Shown: piece after piece, positions 1 to 7,341 of the stretch
Position numbering within the stretch: the first letter of the stretch is position 1
Layout of the letters: every line of letters begins with the position of its first letter
DNA from: a virus
Strand: one strand, 5' to 3'
DNA: 23,620 nt
Virus record (IMG/VR): IMGVR_UViG_3300030410_000067
Span: 1-23,620 of that record
Made by a program: the position numbers and the translations under genes
Notes under the pieces: model-generated
What the model was told of the DNA's origin: nothing
The model's input: only the letters and a program-made list of their open reading frames with translations
The model's database searches: none

Positions 1-1731
1 TCTACCTTAAAAGCCCCCCCTCCTGTTACTACGCAGGTAGGTGCTTTTGCAGTGCCAGCGGGAAGTCAAAACATCCAGTTAGCTCCACGGCCATTAGATA
101 AAACCGACACGCGGGGAATTTTACCTTCTCAGAGGGACGCGTATCTGAAAGAAAACCCAGATACTCCAGCAACCCCTGGGTATAGTTTTACAATGCCCAC
201 GAGCGCAAAGCAAATCACAGAGGGAACTCCTCAGACCGTAAGTGGACTGGCTCCGAGAACTCCTACAACTAGGGATGAAGCCTTTAATCAATTAGCGGAA
301 CGCTATGTTCCACCAGAGCAGCGTAGTGCTGAATTTGCTCGCAAGCAACTGGGTCTCGATGCGGAGGCGTACCGTGACGCGTTTCTTGGGGCCACAAAAG
401 CAGAAGTTGCGGCGTATGCGACAGGCGAAAAACTACATAATTCGCCGGTTAAAATCTACGTCAAAGAGAATGGGGACAGGCAGGCATTTCAAGTCGATAA
501 TGTGCCGGAAGGACAAGGTTGGCAGATTGCTCCAACCGGAGGATCGTCTCGCCCTGTCCCTTATTTCGCTGGTGCTCAATCGCTAACTATGGCCCGAAAA
601 ATGGCCTCTGATTTAGGTACGGAATATTTAGATCAAAGAGGGGAGGATTGGGATTTGAACATCCTCCCGCCTGAGGCGGTATTGGTTCCGGTCTATGAGC
701 CTGGGGGAAAACAATACTGGAGCGTCGCAACCGATAAGGGGAGATTCGTAACGTGGGATAATAAGAGGAACTTTGTGAATGCAGTGGGTCATACTCCCAC
801 TAACGACCAGACTCTCGGTGTGGCGCGAGTGGGAAATAATAGAACAGTAGCCTCTCCCGGTGGGGAGCAGGTATTAGCAGGTACTACTACTCCAAATACG
901 CCTGGTGCTCATTCGACACTAGGAGGGACGGTTGCGCCTCGCATACCGGGTTCTGGTGCCGGGGGTACGGGTGCAGGAGCACAGCACAAGGGGGGGGCGC
1001 CAAGAGCAGCATCTTCCCCGTCTACTACTCAAGGCGATATAATGCCAAACATTAAACGCATGACTCCCATAAACGCAAGAATAGCAATCAGGTCTCAACC
1101 TGCTGTCACCGCATTAATGGGATTGTTTGGCGACCCGACGCATCCAGAAACTAAGTCGATGGCAGACTTCGCTTCGCTGGCTGACAATCCCCATGCACAA
1201 AGGGTTATCGGCAAAGCGTTTCAGTTGATGGATCAACAGATGGGGAACATGCACGATCCTGGGGTTATCGCTACGCTCGGGCGTTTGTCTGGCTGGGCGG
1301 GGATTCAGGCGGAAGTGGCGGCTAATACACAAAGAGAAGCTGGAAATGCTATGACGCCAGAAGAACAGGAATACTTCGACACCGCAATTGCTTCGATGGC
1401 TGACATTATCGGCTCACGAGCAGCGACAGGGCAAAGTGCGGCTCAATTCAGCGTCAATTCCATGCAAAACGAATTGCCTTTGATCGGAAGCAGTTCGGTA
1501 ACGAATCGCGCTTCGTACATGACGAAGATGGGAACGATTGCCCGTCAGATTAAAGTTGGACTAAACGCCATGCCTGACAATGTAGGGGCTTTGGCGTGGC
1601 TCGAAAAAAGGCTTAGAGAGTTAAGCGGAGAGCATCAAAGCCCCGCTCCGAGGAACGAGGCGGGTAAGGGTAAGGGTAAGGGCAAGGCGATTCACTACAA
1701 GATCGTCAACGGCGAACTGGTGCCGCAATAA
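1..1731 (+). CDS. Virion-type protein, 5' end outside the window
   Basis: The frame is open from base 1 and ends at TAA 1729-1731. A GTG at 52 would give 559 residues, but the 17 codons before it are also open, so I read the gene as continuing from the left. The protein is rich in Pro, Thr, Gly and Ala, has no membrane segment or signal peptide, and contains a Gly/Ser/Thr-rich linker at about residues 280-330. It ends in a basic tail with a Pro-Ala-Pro-Arg motif followed by a Lys-Gly repeat. The stop overlaps the next start (TAATG), so the two genes are translationally coupled. I recognise no catalytic family. Position and composition suggest a virion-associated or internal protein from the end of the late genes; this is inference. 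Confidence 0.75.
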   Translation, partial: STLKAPPPVTTQVGAFAVPAGSQNIQLAPRPLDKTDTRGILPSQRDAYLKENPDTPATPGYSFTMPTSAKQITEGTPQTVSGLAPRTPTTRDEAFNQLAERYVPPEQRSAEFARKQLGLDAEAYRDAFLGATKAEVAAYATGEKLHNSPVKIYVKENGDRQAFQVDNVPEGQGWQIAPTGGSSRPVPYFAGAQSLTMARKMASDLGTEYLDQRGEDWDLNILPPEAVLVPVYEPGGKQYWSVATDKGRFVTWDNKRNFVNAVGHTPTNDQTLGVARVGNNRTVASPGGEQVLAGTTTPNTPGAHSTLGGTVAPRIPGSGAGGTGAGAQHKGGAPRAASSPSTTQGDIMPNIKRMTPINARIAIRSQPAVTALMGLFGDPTHPETKSMADFASLADNPHAQRVIGKAFQLMDQQMGNMHDPGVIATLGRLSGWAGIQAEVAANTQREAGNAMTPEEQEYFDTAIASMADIIGSRAATGQSAAQFSVNSMQNELPLIGSSSVTNRASYMTKMGTIARQIKVGLNAMPDNVGALAWLEKRLRELSGEHQSPAPRNEAGKGKGKGKAIHYKIVNGELVPQ

Positions 1732-3818
1732 TGCCGGAAATCAAAGTCACTGACGAGCAGGGCAACACGCACGTATTTCCTGACGGAAGTACGCCGCAGA
1801 TGATCGCCAAAGCGATGCACGTAAGAGTGCAAGGAGATAAAGGTCTAGCGCCTAAATCTACGGTAAGCGCGCTGCAAAATGCTACGGTAAGCGCACGTCC
1901 TCCCGGCGTTACGACGTGGCTGGAAGACATACAGAGTGACGTTTCACACGGAACCGGACTCACATTCCCCGGCAGGGTATTAAGCGCGATGGGAGCACCG
2001 GGAACTGAGCGCGGCGTACCCCCCCAAGTAGCAGAGATGATGCCCGGTGGCGGAACCATACAAGGCGCTGCGAAGATGGGGCATGGCATTGGCCGCGCGG
2101 TTCAAGGGCATCCGATACTAGGGGGGAACGAAGCCATGCAGGGATTTATGCAGGCAGTGGCCCCCGTAGCGGCAATGAATCCGGCTTTCCTGCCGACAAT
2201 GGTCGCTTATGGCGTTGGCGGGGCAGCAATCAACAAGGGGCTTACCGCCGTTGGCGTTGACCCGGACACCGCCGAATTCATTCAGAATGTGATTCTTATG
2301 AAGGGCGGGAAGGACATTATTGAGGGAGCAATCAGGAAGACAACAGGCAGAGATGTTGATTTGTTGAAACTTCCGAAAGAGCAAATCAAAAATGTTGCTG
2401 TCGCTGTCAGGGACCATATGACGGCGCAGCACACGCCAAAAGGGAAGCATATTCCCGCGCCCAAGCGTGCGGTGGCTAATAAGCGGCAGGAGTATCTTGC
2501 GAACTCTATATCGGAGACAGCGAGCGGTTCTGGTATTGACCCGCAAACATCGGCAAAAGCGGTTGAGCCGTGGCTTCGTCAAGCCGCAGCCGATAACCCT
2601 TCTGTTCTGAAGGTGATTACCGATAGAAAAAATCCAGTTGATTCACTAAAGGGCCAATACGCGATGTATAATCTCGCGGAAACGGCCTTAGAGAAGCAGT
2701 ACCAAGGGGTTGTGGATCGCCACCCGAACCTTAAAACACAGCTTATTAGTATTAAAAATCTCTGGCTCCAAGCTGATCCTATCTTAGAGGAGGTGTTGGG
2801 CAAGGATACGACTGGAATCAATGATATGTTCCGCTCGATCAACAAGCCCCACACGTTCGCTGAGTGGGACAACATGAGAAGGAAACTAGGCGAACTGTCG
2901 AAAAAGACTTACGACAGCGCCCCCGGTAGCGATTCGGTTCTCAATCAGGTTGCCGCTCTCCGCAAGGCGGCAGATGTGGTGCGTAACGGCTTGTACGACC
3001 AAGTGCAGGAGATTACCAAAGAAGATTTGCGCCCTCTGAAAAGCGCTCAGGGTTATCTCATCGAGCACAAGTGGGACTTGTATAAGAGTACCAAGGGTGT
3101 AGGCGCGGAGCATCAGCTTGCGACTGGACCCGCCCCTAGCAAGAGGGCGTGGGTTGCCAGGTGGATGGAAGCCTCCGGCGACAAGGGCGGTATTGGGATC
3201 CCCGGAGCGGGACACCTCTTCAAAAGATGGATGGGAACCAAGGCGGAACGGATACAAGGCAATCTCCGCAACTTCTATCGGGACTTGCCAGATGCGACAC
3301 CTGAACCCAAGGGAGAGCCGGGACAACCGGGAGCTACATTCACTTCGCGTCAAAATCCCACTCCTTCCCGCCCCGGCCTACCCGCTGGAGCGCGGCAAGC
3401 GCAGATACCGACATTTAAGCAGCTCCTGCTTGGGCCGCCAGCGCCAGCTCCATTCATGCAGACGCCGCCATTCAACCCCGGCACGGCAAAGATGAAATTG
3501 AACCCATCGCGCCTTGAGGCGGCACAGGCGGCACAGGCGGCAGACGCACCGGCTTCGCGTGGGTTCACCGTGGACGCCGAAGGAAAGGCCGTTCCGGTTC
3601 CCGCTGGACAGCTACCCGGGAAAGTAGAGAAAGGGCCAGCCCCACGCCCACCAAATAAAGGGAAAGGGAAATACTCACAGTCAAAGAAAGGGAAAGGGAA
3701 AGACTCACAGTCAGAGAAAGGGCCAGCCCCACGCCCACAGTCTTCGGTTGTCCCTCAGCCATCTCCCTCCGAGCAGAGTGAAATGTGGAGTGATGAAACC
3801 GCACGACATTACGGCTGA
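1731..3818 (+). CDS. Large virion-associated protein, possibly internal or ejected
   Basis: This 695-residue protein starts at the ATG overlapping the previous stop. Its first 30 residues (an 'I-K-V-T-D-E-Q-G-N-x-H-x-F-P-D-G-S-T-P' pattern) match an N-terminal segment I know from several phage virion-associated proteins. Residues about 75-190 are Gly/Ala/Met-rich and hydrophobic, which may be a membrane-interacting segment. Residues about 230-480 look alpha-helical. The C-terminal 170 residues are low-complexity Pro/Ala/Lys, with two copies of a KGPAPRP motif around two 10-residue KGKGK-type repeats. No enzyme motif is visible. A role as an internal or DNA-ejection protein is inferred from layout only. 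Confidence 0.75.
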   Translation: MPEIKVTDEQGNTHVFPDGSTPQMIAKAMHVRVQGDKGLAPKSTVSALQNATVSARPPGVTTWLEDIQSDVSHGTGLTFPGRVLSAMGAPGTERGVPPQVAEMMPGGGTIQGAAKMGHGIGRAVQGHPILGGNEAMQGFMQAVAPVAAMNPAFLPTMVAYGVGGAAINKGLTAVGVDPDTAEFIQNVILMKGGKDIIEGAIRKTTGRDVDLLKLPKEQIKNVAVAVRDHMTAQHTPKGKHIPAPKRAVANKRQEYLANSISETASGSGIDPQTSAKAVEPWLRQAAADNPSVLKVITDRKNPVDSLKGQYAMYNLAETALEKQYQGVVDRHPNLKTQLISIKNLWLQADPILEEVLGKDTTGINDMFRSINKPHTFAEWDNMRRKLGELSKKTYDSAPGSDSVLNQVAALRKAADVVRNGLYDQVQEITKEDLRPLKSAQGYLIEHKWDLYKSTKGVGAEHQLATGPAPSKRAWVARWMEASGDKGGIGIPGAGHLFKRWMGTKAERIQGNLRNFYRDLPDATPEPKGEPGQPGATFTSRQNPTPSRPGLPAGARQAQIPTFKQLLLGPPAPAPFMQTPPFNPGTAKMKLNPSRLEAAQAAQAADAPASRGFTVDAEGKAVPVPAGQLPGKVEKGPAPRPPNKGKGKYSQSKKGKGKDSQSEKGPAPRPQSSVVPQPSPSEQSEMWSDETARHYG
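3627..3737 (+). repeat. In-frame short tandem repeats in the virion gene
   Basis: Two 30-base units (3657-3686 and 3687-3716) differ at two bases and encode KGKGKYSQSK and KGKGKDSQSE. They are flanked by two identical 24-base copies (3627-3650 and 3714-3737) encoding EKGPAPRP. The unit length is a multiple of three, so repeat-number changes would keep the reading frame. Confidence 0.85.
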
Positions 3819-3891
3819 CCCGATCTAACAGGGGAGACGAGCAGCATCTTGAACCGAGCCGCTGAAGAGTTGGATAAGGGAGGAAACCTCA

Positions 3892-4518
3892 GTGCCGAAG
3901 CCATCAGTTCGACCCTTTAAAAGGGCGATAGACTATACCCACGAGGACGTTGGGGCCGCTTTGCCTCCGCAGATTAAGCGCATCATGGATGGTTTAGGTG
4001 TTCAGTTCAAGAAGGGCGAAAAACTGTCTGGATATAATAACATGGGGTCCACTGCTAGTGTCAGGTATAACGATCCTAGAACCATTGAGATTAATGATGT
4101 GGAGAATTTCAAGAAGGGTCCAAATCAGACATTAGGCCATGAAATTACACACCTATGGCAAAACAACCTTCCCGGCGTTATCAGGGAACATATCCCCCCG
4201 GATAACCAGAAAGACCCTTACGGAATATCCAACATTGACAAACTTCGCTCCCAGGGTCACACGCTGGCGACCATCCCAAGAGAACAGGGGTCCGCTATCG
4301 TACAGATGTACGTTGCCCGTCCAAGTGAGAGAGAAAGGCTACAACCGTGGATAGACGACCTCGAAAATATCCCTATGACTTCAAACATTGGAACTGATCC
4401 AGACGCTAAGGAAATTAACCTAGGGGTTCACCCGCCACAGCCTCCAATGAGCTATTATGGCCAAACTCTTCCTTACGGAACAAAACCGAGAGGACCGGCA
4501 CCTCGTAAAAAACCATGA
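3892..4518 (+). CDS. Putative HEXXH zinc metallopeptidase
   Basis: The start is a GTG preceded by GGGAGGAAA at good spacing. The 208-residue protein has a zincin-type motif: Gly82-His83-Glu84-Ile-Thr-His87 on a helix, with a plausible third ligand Glu131 in a later helix (REQGSAIVQ). In that family the two His and the distal Glu bind zinc and Glu84 is the catalytic base. No signal peptide is visible. The C-terminus (RGPAPRKKP) repeats the basic Pro-Ala-Pro-Arg motif of the two upstream virion proteins, suggesting it belongs with them. It could be a structural protein keeping a peptidase fold, or a peptidase acting on host envelope or virion proteins; the substrate is unknown. The stop overlaps the next start (ATGA). 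Confidence 0.7.
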   Translation: MPKPSVRPFKRAIDYTHEDVGAALPPQIKRIMDGLGVQFKKGEKLSGYNNMGSTASVRYNDPRTIEINDVENFKKGPNQTLGHEITHLWQNNLPGVIREHIPPDNQKDPYGISNIDKLRSQGHTLATIPREQGSAIVQMYVARPSERERLQPWIDDLENIPMTSNIGTDPDAKEINLGVHPPQPPMSYYGQTLPYGTKPRGPAPRKKP

Positions 4519-5417
4519 CATCCGCTGAGCGATTAACCTCGTTTGAACTCTGTCCGCGTCGCTACGCTTGGACCTCCGCGTATAAATCTTTCCGCGTCTC
4601 CCCTATTCGCGCTTTGTTCATGGGACTTGACGCTGGACTTCGCAGTGAGAAAGACCCCGAAAAAGCAGCAGAAAATGAAGTTCTTAAGATTGCCGCCAAC
4701 CCCGGATTAGACCTCATCGGTGACTCAATATACAGCGTTGCATTCCACCACGCGAAGCTTGCCGGAGTGCTTACGGCCGCCTTGCGTTCCTCTTCCGATG
4801 GTCCGTGGAAGCCGTTTAAGGGTACAGACACATGGGAGAGCGCCTGTTATGATTTGGGCGATGGAAAGCCCCGCCGAATCTCCTTGGTAGACAGATGGAG
4901 CGACGACAGGCAGCAGGTGGAGATGTACGGGTGGCGCTCTATTGGGGAAGCTGCGGCTCTAAATATGCCAATCAAGCTTACAGCAATCAGCATTGGCGCA
5001 GCAAGAGACAGGCACCGCTATTCCGCTTGGACACGTGCTCACCGTCACCCCAAAAATCGCACAATACGATTCAAGCGCAAGACTTCTACAGAGGATTTTG
5101 GATCAACGTGGCTACCTGTGTGGCGTGAAGACTCTGACGTTACAACCGAAGCGTGGCTGACGCAGATGCAGAAAGACGGCTGCATGGAAGACTTAGTTAA
5201 TACCGTCCATATACCCGTACCGATTCGGAGAGGCGACTACCTTGCGGAGATGGATCGTCTGGCTGGTGAGATGGAATCAACGGCGGATAACCCGCCGATG
5301 AGACTGGCTGGATGCTTCGGGTTTAACCCGTGCCAGTTCAGAAACGTGTGTCATGGCTCGAAGGAGCCTCTTCCTGAAAAATATGGATTCCATTTACGAG
5401 CAATTGCTTTGGGCTGA
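4515..5417 (+). CDS. PD-(D/E)XK/Fe-S nuclease-like protein, catalytic core apparently degenerate
   Basis: The ATG overlaps the upstream stop. The N-terminal pattern S-x-x-x-L-x-S-F-E-x-C-P-R-R-Y (Cys13) is characteristic of RecB/AddB/Cas4-type nucleases. Near the C-terminus Cys267, Cys273 and Cys279 (C-x5-C-x5-C) complete a four-cysteine set like that holding the 4Fe-4S cluster in AddB and Cas4. Between them LVDRW (Asp126) and Q-V-E-M-Y-G-W (about 134-140) resemble the motif-II Asp and the Gln/Tyr motif. The intervening D/E-x-Lys strand seems missing, so activity is doubtful. This is the last gene of the rightward late-type block; its 3' end overlaps the convergent HNH gene by 67 bases. Related nucleases process DNA ends; the role here is unknown. 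Confidence 0.65.
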   Translation: MTSAERLTSFELCPRRYAWTSAYKSFRVSPIRALFMGLDAGLRSEKDPEKAAENEVLKIAANPGLDLIGDSIYSVAFHHAKLAGVLTAALRSSSDGPWKPFKGTDTWESACYDLGDGKPRRISLVDRWSDDRQQVEMYGWRSIGEAAALNMPIKLTAISIGAARDRHRYSAWTRAHRHPKNRTIRFKRKTSTEDFGSTWLPVWREDSDVTTEAWLTQMQKDGCMEDLVNTVHIPVPIRRGDYLAEMDRLAGEMESTADNPPMRLAGCFGFNPCQFRNVCHGSKEPLPEKYGFHLRAIALG

Positions 5418-5650
5418 TGTTCACTGACATGGCATGGGGAGCATAGCGCCCTGACGTTATCAATAGTGTCCGATCCTCCCCTTCCTCGCCCTTGGATGTG
5501 CGCCATCTCGAAACTGTCCCACTCGATACGCCTATCGCACTCTCCGCATTTCCATTTCGATCTATCAAAACATTCCATGCGTAGATTAGTCAGCGCGGCA
5601 CCCTTAAGACGCAACTTGCCGGTTTTCCCGATTACTCCACTGCGAATCAT
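5351..5650 (-). CDS. HNH endonuclease
   Basis: The 99-residue protein has the HNH layout: a C-x2-C zinc knuckle (Cys35, Cys38), an A-H-I segment with His51, a G-G-S-D-T-x-D-N-V-R-A-L-C stretch including Asn65, and a second C-x2-C-H (Cys70, Cys73, His74). HNH proteins cut DNA with one divalent metal. Phages use them at packaging sites, as homing nucleases or in recombination. It is the promoter-distal gene of the leftward early operon and starts by an ATGA overlap with the gene before it. Its 3' end runs antisense into the last rightward gene. It lies far from the terminase genes, so a packaging role is not supported by neighbourhood. Confidence 0.88.
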   Translation of the reverse strand: MIRSGVIGKTGKLRLKGAALTNLRMECFDRSKWKCGECDRRIEWDSFEMAHIQGRGRGGSDTIDNVRALCSPCHVSEHQPKAIARKWNPYFSGRGSFEP

Positions 5651-5856
5651 CTCAACTCCATTTCCATTTCTTCGACTTCTGCCATAAACTTGTCATTCGG
5701 TCGTGCTTGAGATTGTGCCGTACCGTTTAGAACCCCCTGAAGAGAAAGTAGAGAGGTTGCTGATCCGCAACAGCAGCACTGGACGAGGTTTTCACCAATC
5801 TCATTACAGTTTAGGCAAAGAGCGGCTGTCTTCAATGAAAAGTGCTGTGAAATCAT
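5647..5856 (-). CDS. Small zinc-binding protein, unknown function
   Basis: A 69-residue protein in the coupled leftward operon, with ATGA overlaps at both ends. Residues about 14-30 carry C-x2-C and a C-C-C-C-G cluster, consistent with one zinc ribbon. The C-terminus is a charged helix rich in Glu and Met. The unbroken stop/start overlaps are the main evidence that it is a gene. No family is recognised. Confidence 0.65.
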   Translation of the reverse strand: MISQHFSLKTAALCLNCNEIGENLVQCCCCGSATSLLSLQGVLNGTAQSQARPNDKFMAEVEEMEMELR

Positions 5857-6167
5857 CTCAATATCTCCATAACGTCGTTGATAGCATCCCCCCTCAATAC
5901 CATTGACGGTGTGTACCTTACCACCCTCCAGCCTAGTTTAGTGGCGGAATTATACTTGGAACAATCGGCCTCAAACCCCCCGAATGATTGGTGACGGCCT
6001 CGGCCTTCAATCTCTACGGCAAGCATTTCGGATGGCCACGCAAAATCGAATCTCCATTTTCTCGTAGGATGGAAGCTGTACTCCCTAATCGGATCAAGCA
6101 TCTCTGCTCGGCAGTGAAGCGCGAAAGCCTCTTCCCCTGGGCTTAATGCTTGCGGAATGGTAGTCAT
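5853..6167 (-). CDS. DUF559/Vsr-like endonuclease
   Basis: I chose the ATG at 6167 because it overlaps the upstream stop (ATGA) and is preceded by AGAGGGGG; the frame is open further upstream but without support. The 104-residue protein matches small phage nucleases of the Vsr/DUF559 PD-(D/E)XK branch: R-F-D-F-A-W-P with Asp41, then A-V-E-I-E-G with Glu52 and Glu54, an R-H segment, K-Y-N and L-G-W-R-V-V-R-Y. In that fold the Asp and Glu residues bind the metal. Within this operon a role in recombination intermediates or host DNA breakdown is plausible, but the substrate is unknown. Confidence 0.82.
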   Translation of the reverse strand: MTTIPQALSPGEEAFALHCRAEMLDPIREYSFHPTRKWRFDFAWPSEMLAVEIEGRGRHQSFGGFEADCSKYNSATKLGWRVVRYTPSMVLRGDAINDVMEILR

Positions 6168-6841
6168 TGAATTGCCCCCTCTGGCATATCCCGCATAGCT
6201 CTGTCTATAGCAATCTCTTCTTCCTTGAATGAAATCCAGTCCATCGCCCATCCTGCAATCCATTCCAAAGACTCATCACGTGTACGCGCACCCATTGATT
6301 CGGCTCGACTGAGCGCGGATTCAATCTTCTCTGCCGCTGACTCTTCAGGGTGGAACCTCATCGACTTACGAGATTCTAGGTGCTGCGAAGGGAACGACCG
6401 TTTAATATGCTCCACAAACTCGTCAATCTTTTTAGTCTTAGCGGCTATAAGAATTTCAGGCTCGGATCGTACCGCTGTTGACAACTGACGCAGGATAGGG
6501 AAATTTGACGCTGGTATCTCAGACAGATGCTCTTCCGAAATGTCCTTCATGGCTTCGCAGTCGCGCATTGCTGCGTAGCAGGTTGAATAGCTATACGGTG
6601 CGGCAAGATGGAGCCATCGGCTGAATGAGCATGGCTCGCCATTATCCGGGTCAGTTCGCATCTCGTGCAGTAGGTGTGCTTGCACCTTGAGACAGATGTT
6701 GCCCGTCTCTGAGTAGCTAAGTTTGTGGATTTTGTCTATGTGTCGAAGCCTCTCGAACAAAGCGGCTTCGGCTTCCACTTCGCCCAAGCCTAAAACTTCA
6801 ATCATCACGTCCGGTGTTATCGGCATACATGGATCATTCAC
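6164..6841 (-). CDS. Hypothetical early-operon protein
   Basis: A 225-residue, acidic, helix-rich protein starting at GTG 6841, which overlaps the upstream stop; GAGG lies six bases before it. There is no signal peptide or membrane segment. Residues about 85-130 contain a Tyr/Ser/Cys-rich segment followed by regular helices and could be a winged-helix or small helical domain; I cannot name a family. It sits between the DnaB-N-like protein and the DUF559-like nuclease, so a replication or DNA-processing accessory role is likely, as inference from context. Confidence 0.75.
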   Translation of the reverse strand: MNDPCMPITPDVMIEVLGLGEVEAEAALFERLRHIDKIHKLSYSETGNICLKVQAHLLHEMRTDPDNGEPCSFSRWLHLAAPYSYSTCYAAMRDCEAMKDISEEHLSEIPASNFPILRQLSTAVRSEPEILIAAKTKKIDEFVEHIKRSFPSQHLESRKSMRFHPEESAAEKIESALSRAESMGARTRDESLEWIAGWAMDWISFKEEEIAIDRAMRDMPEGAIQ

Positions 6842-7341
6842 GCGTTCCTCATTCCTCTCTTGGCTACATCTTCGATTTCGCTGATTTGATCTTTGAGAGC
6901 GTCTATTATCTTAAACCCGCTCTCCCCATCGTAGGCTTTTTCCAATGCAGTTGAACACGAGTAAATCAGCTTTCTCAGCAAACTTTTTGCCTTTACGATT
7001 TTAACGTAATCGCGGATAAATGGACGGCTCGGCAAGCCCTCGGTGAGTCCAGCCAGATACGCAACCCCGCCGATTCTTTCTACCTCCTTGTAGCGGCCCA
7101 ACTCGTTTGCTAGTGTTACTATGTCAACTTGGCTCCCCGCGTCAATTAGTTCCCCCATGCGCAGGAAGATGCGGCGATGCGATTCGAGACAAAAATCATC
7201 TGGTTCTAGTATTTTAGCTATTTCCCATTGCTTAATCCATTCTGGCTTATCTGCGCAGGAGCACTCTAGGAGGATGGCCCCCAATATGGTAGTCTCGGCA
7301 TGGATGCTAGTAGGTGGCTGTTTAGCAACGCGACTCTTCAC
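6838..7341 (-). CDS. Stand-alone DnaB N-terminal-domain protein
   Basis: I place the start at GTG 7341, overlapping the helicase stop (GTGA) with AAAGGAGG just upstream; a TTG at 7386 would add 15 residues. The roughly 167-residue protein follows the N-terminal domain of replicative DnaB helicase: A-E-x-x-I-L-G-A-I-L, then L-x-P-D-D-F-x-x-E-S-H-R-R-I-F, V-D-I-V-T-L, I-G-G-V-A-Y-L and a Y-V-K-I-V-K-A-K-S linker helix. In DnaB this domain forms trimers of dimers and contacts primase and loader. The ATPase half is absent and the gene ends cleanly. It follows the SF2 helicase directly and may act as its partner or as a modulator of host DnaB. Confidence 0.85.
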   Translation of the reverse strand: MKSRVAKQPPTSIHAETTILGAILLECSCADKPEWIKQWEIAKILEPDDFCLESHRRIFLRMGELIDAGSQVDIVTLANELGRYKEVERIGGVAYLAGLTEGLPSRPFIRDYVKIVKAKSLLRKLIYSCSTALEKAYDGESGFKIIDALKDQISEIEDVAKRGMRNA

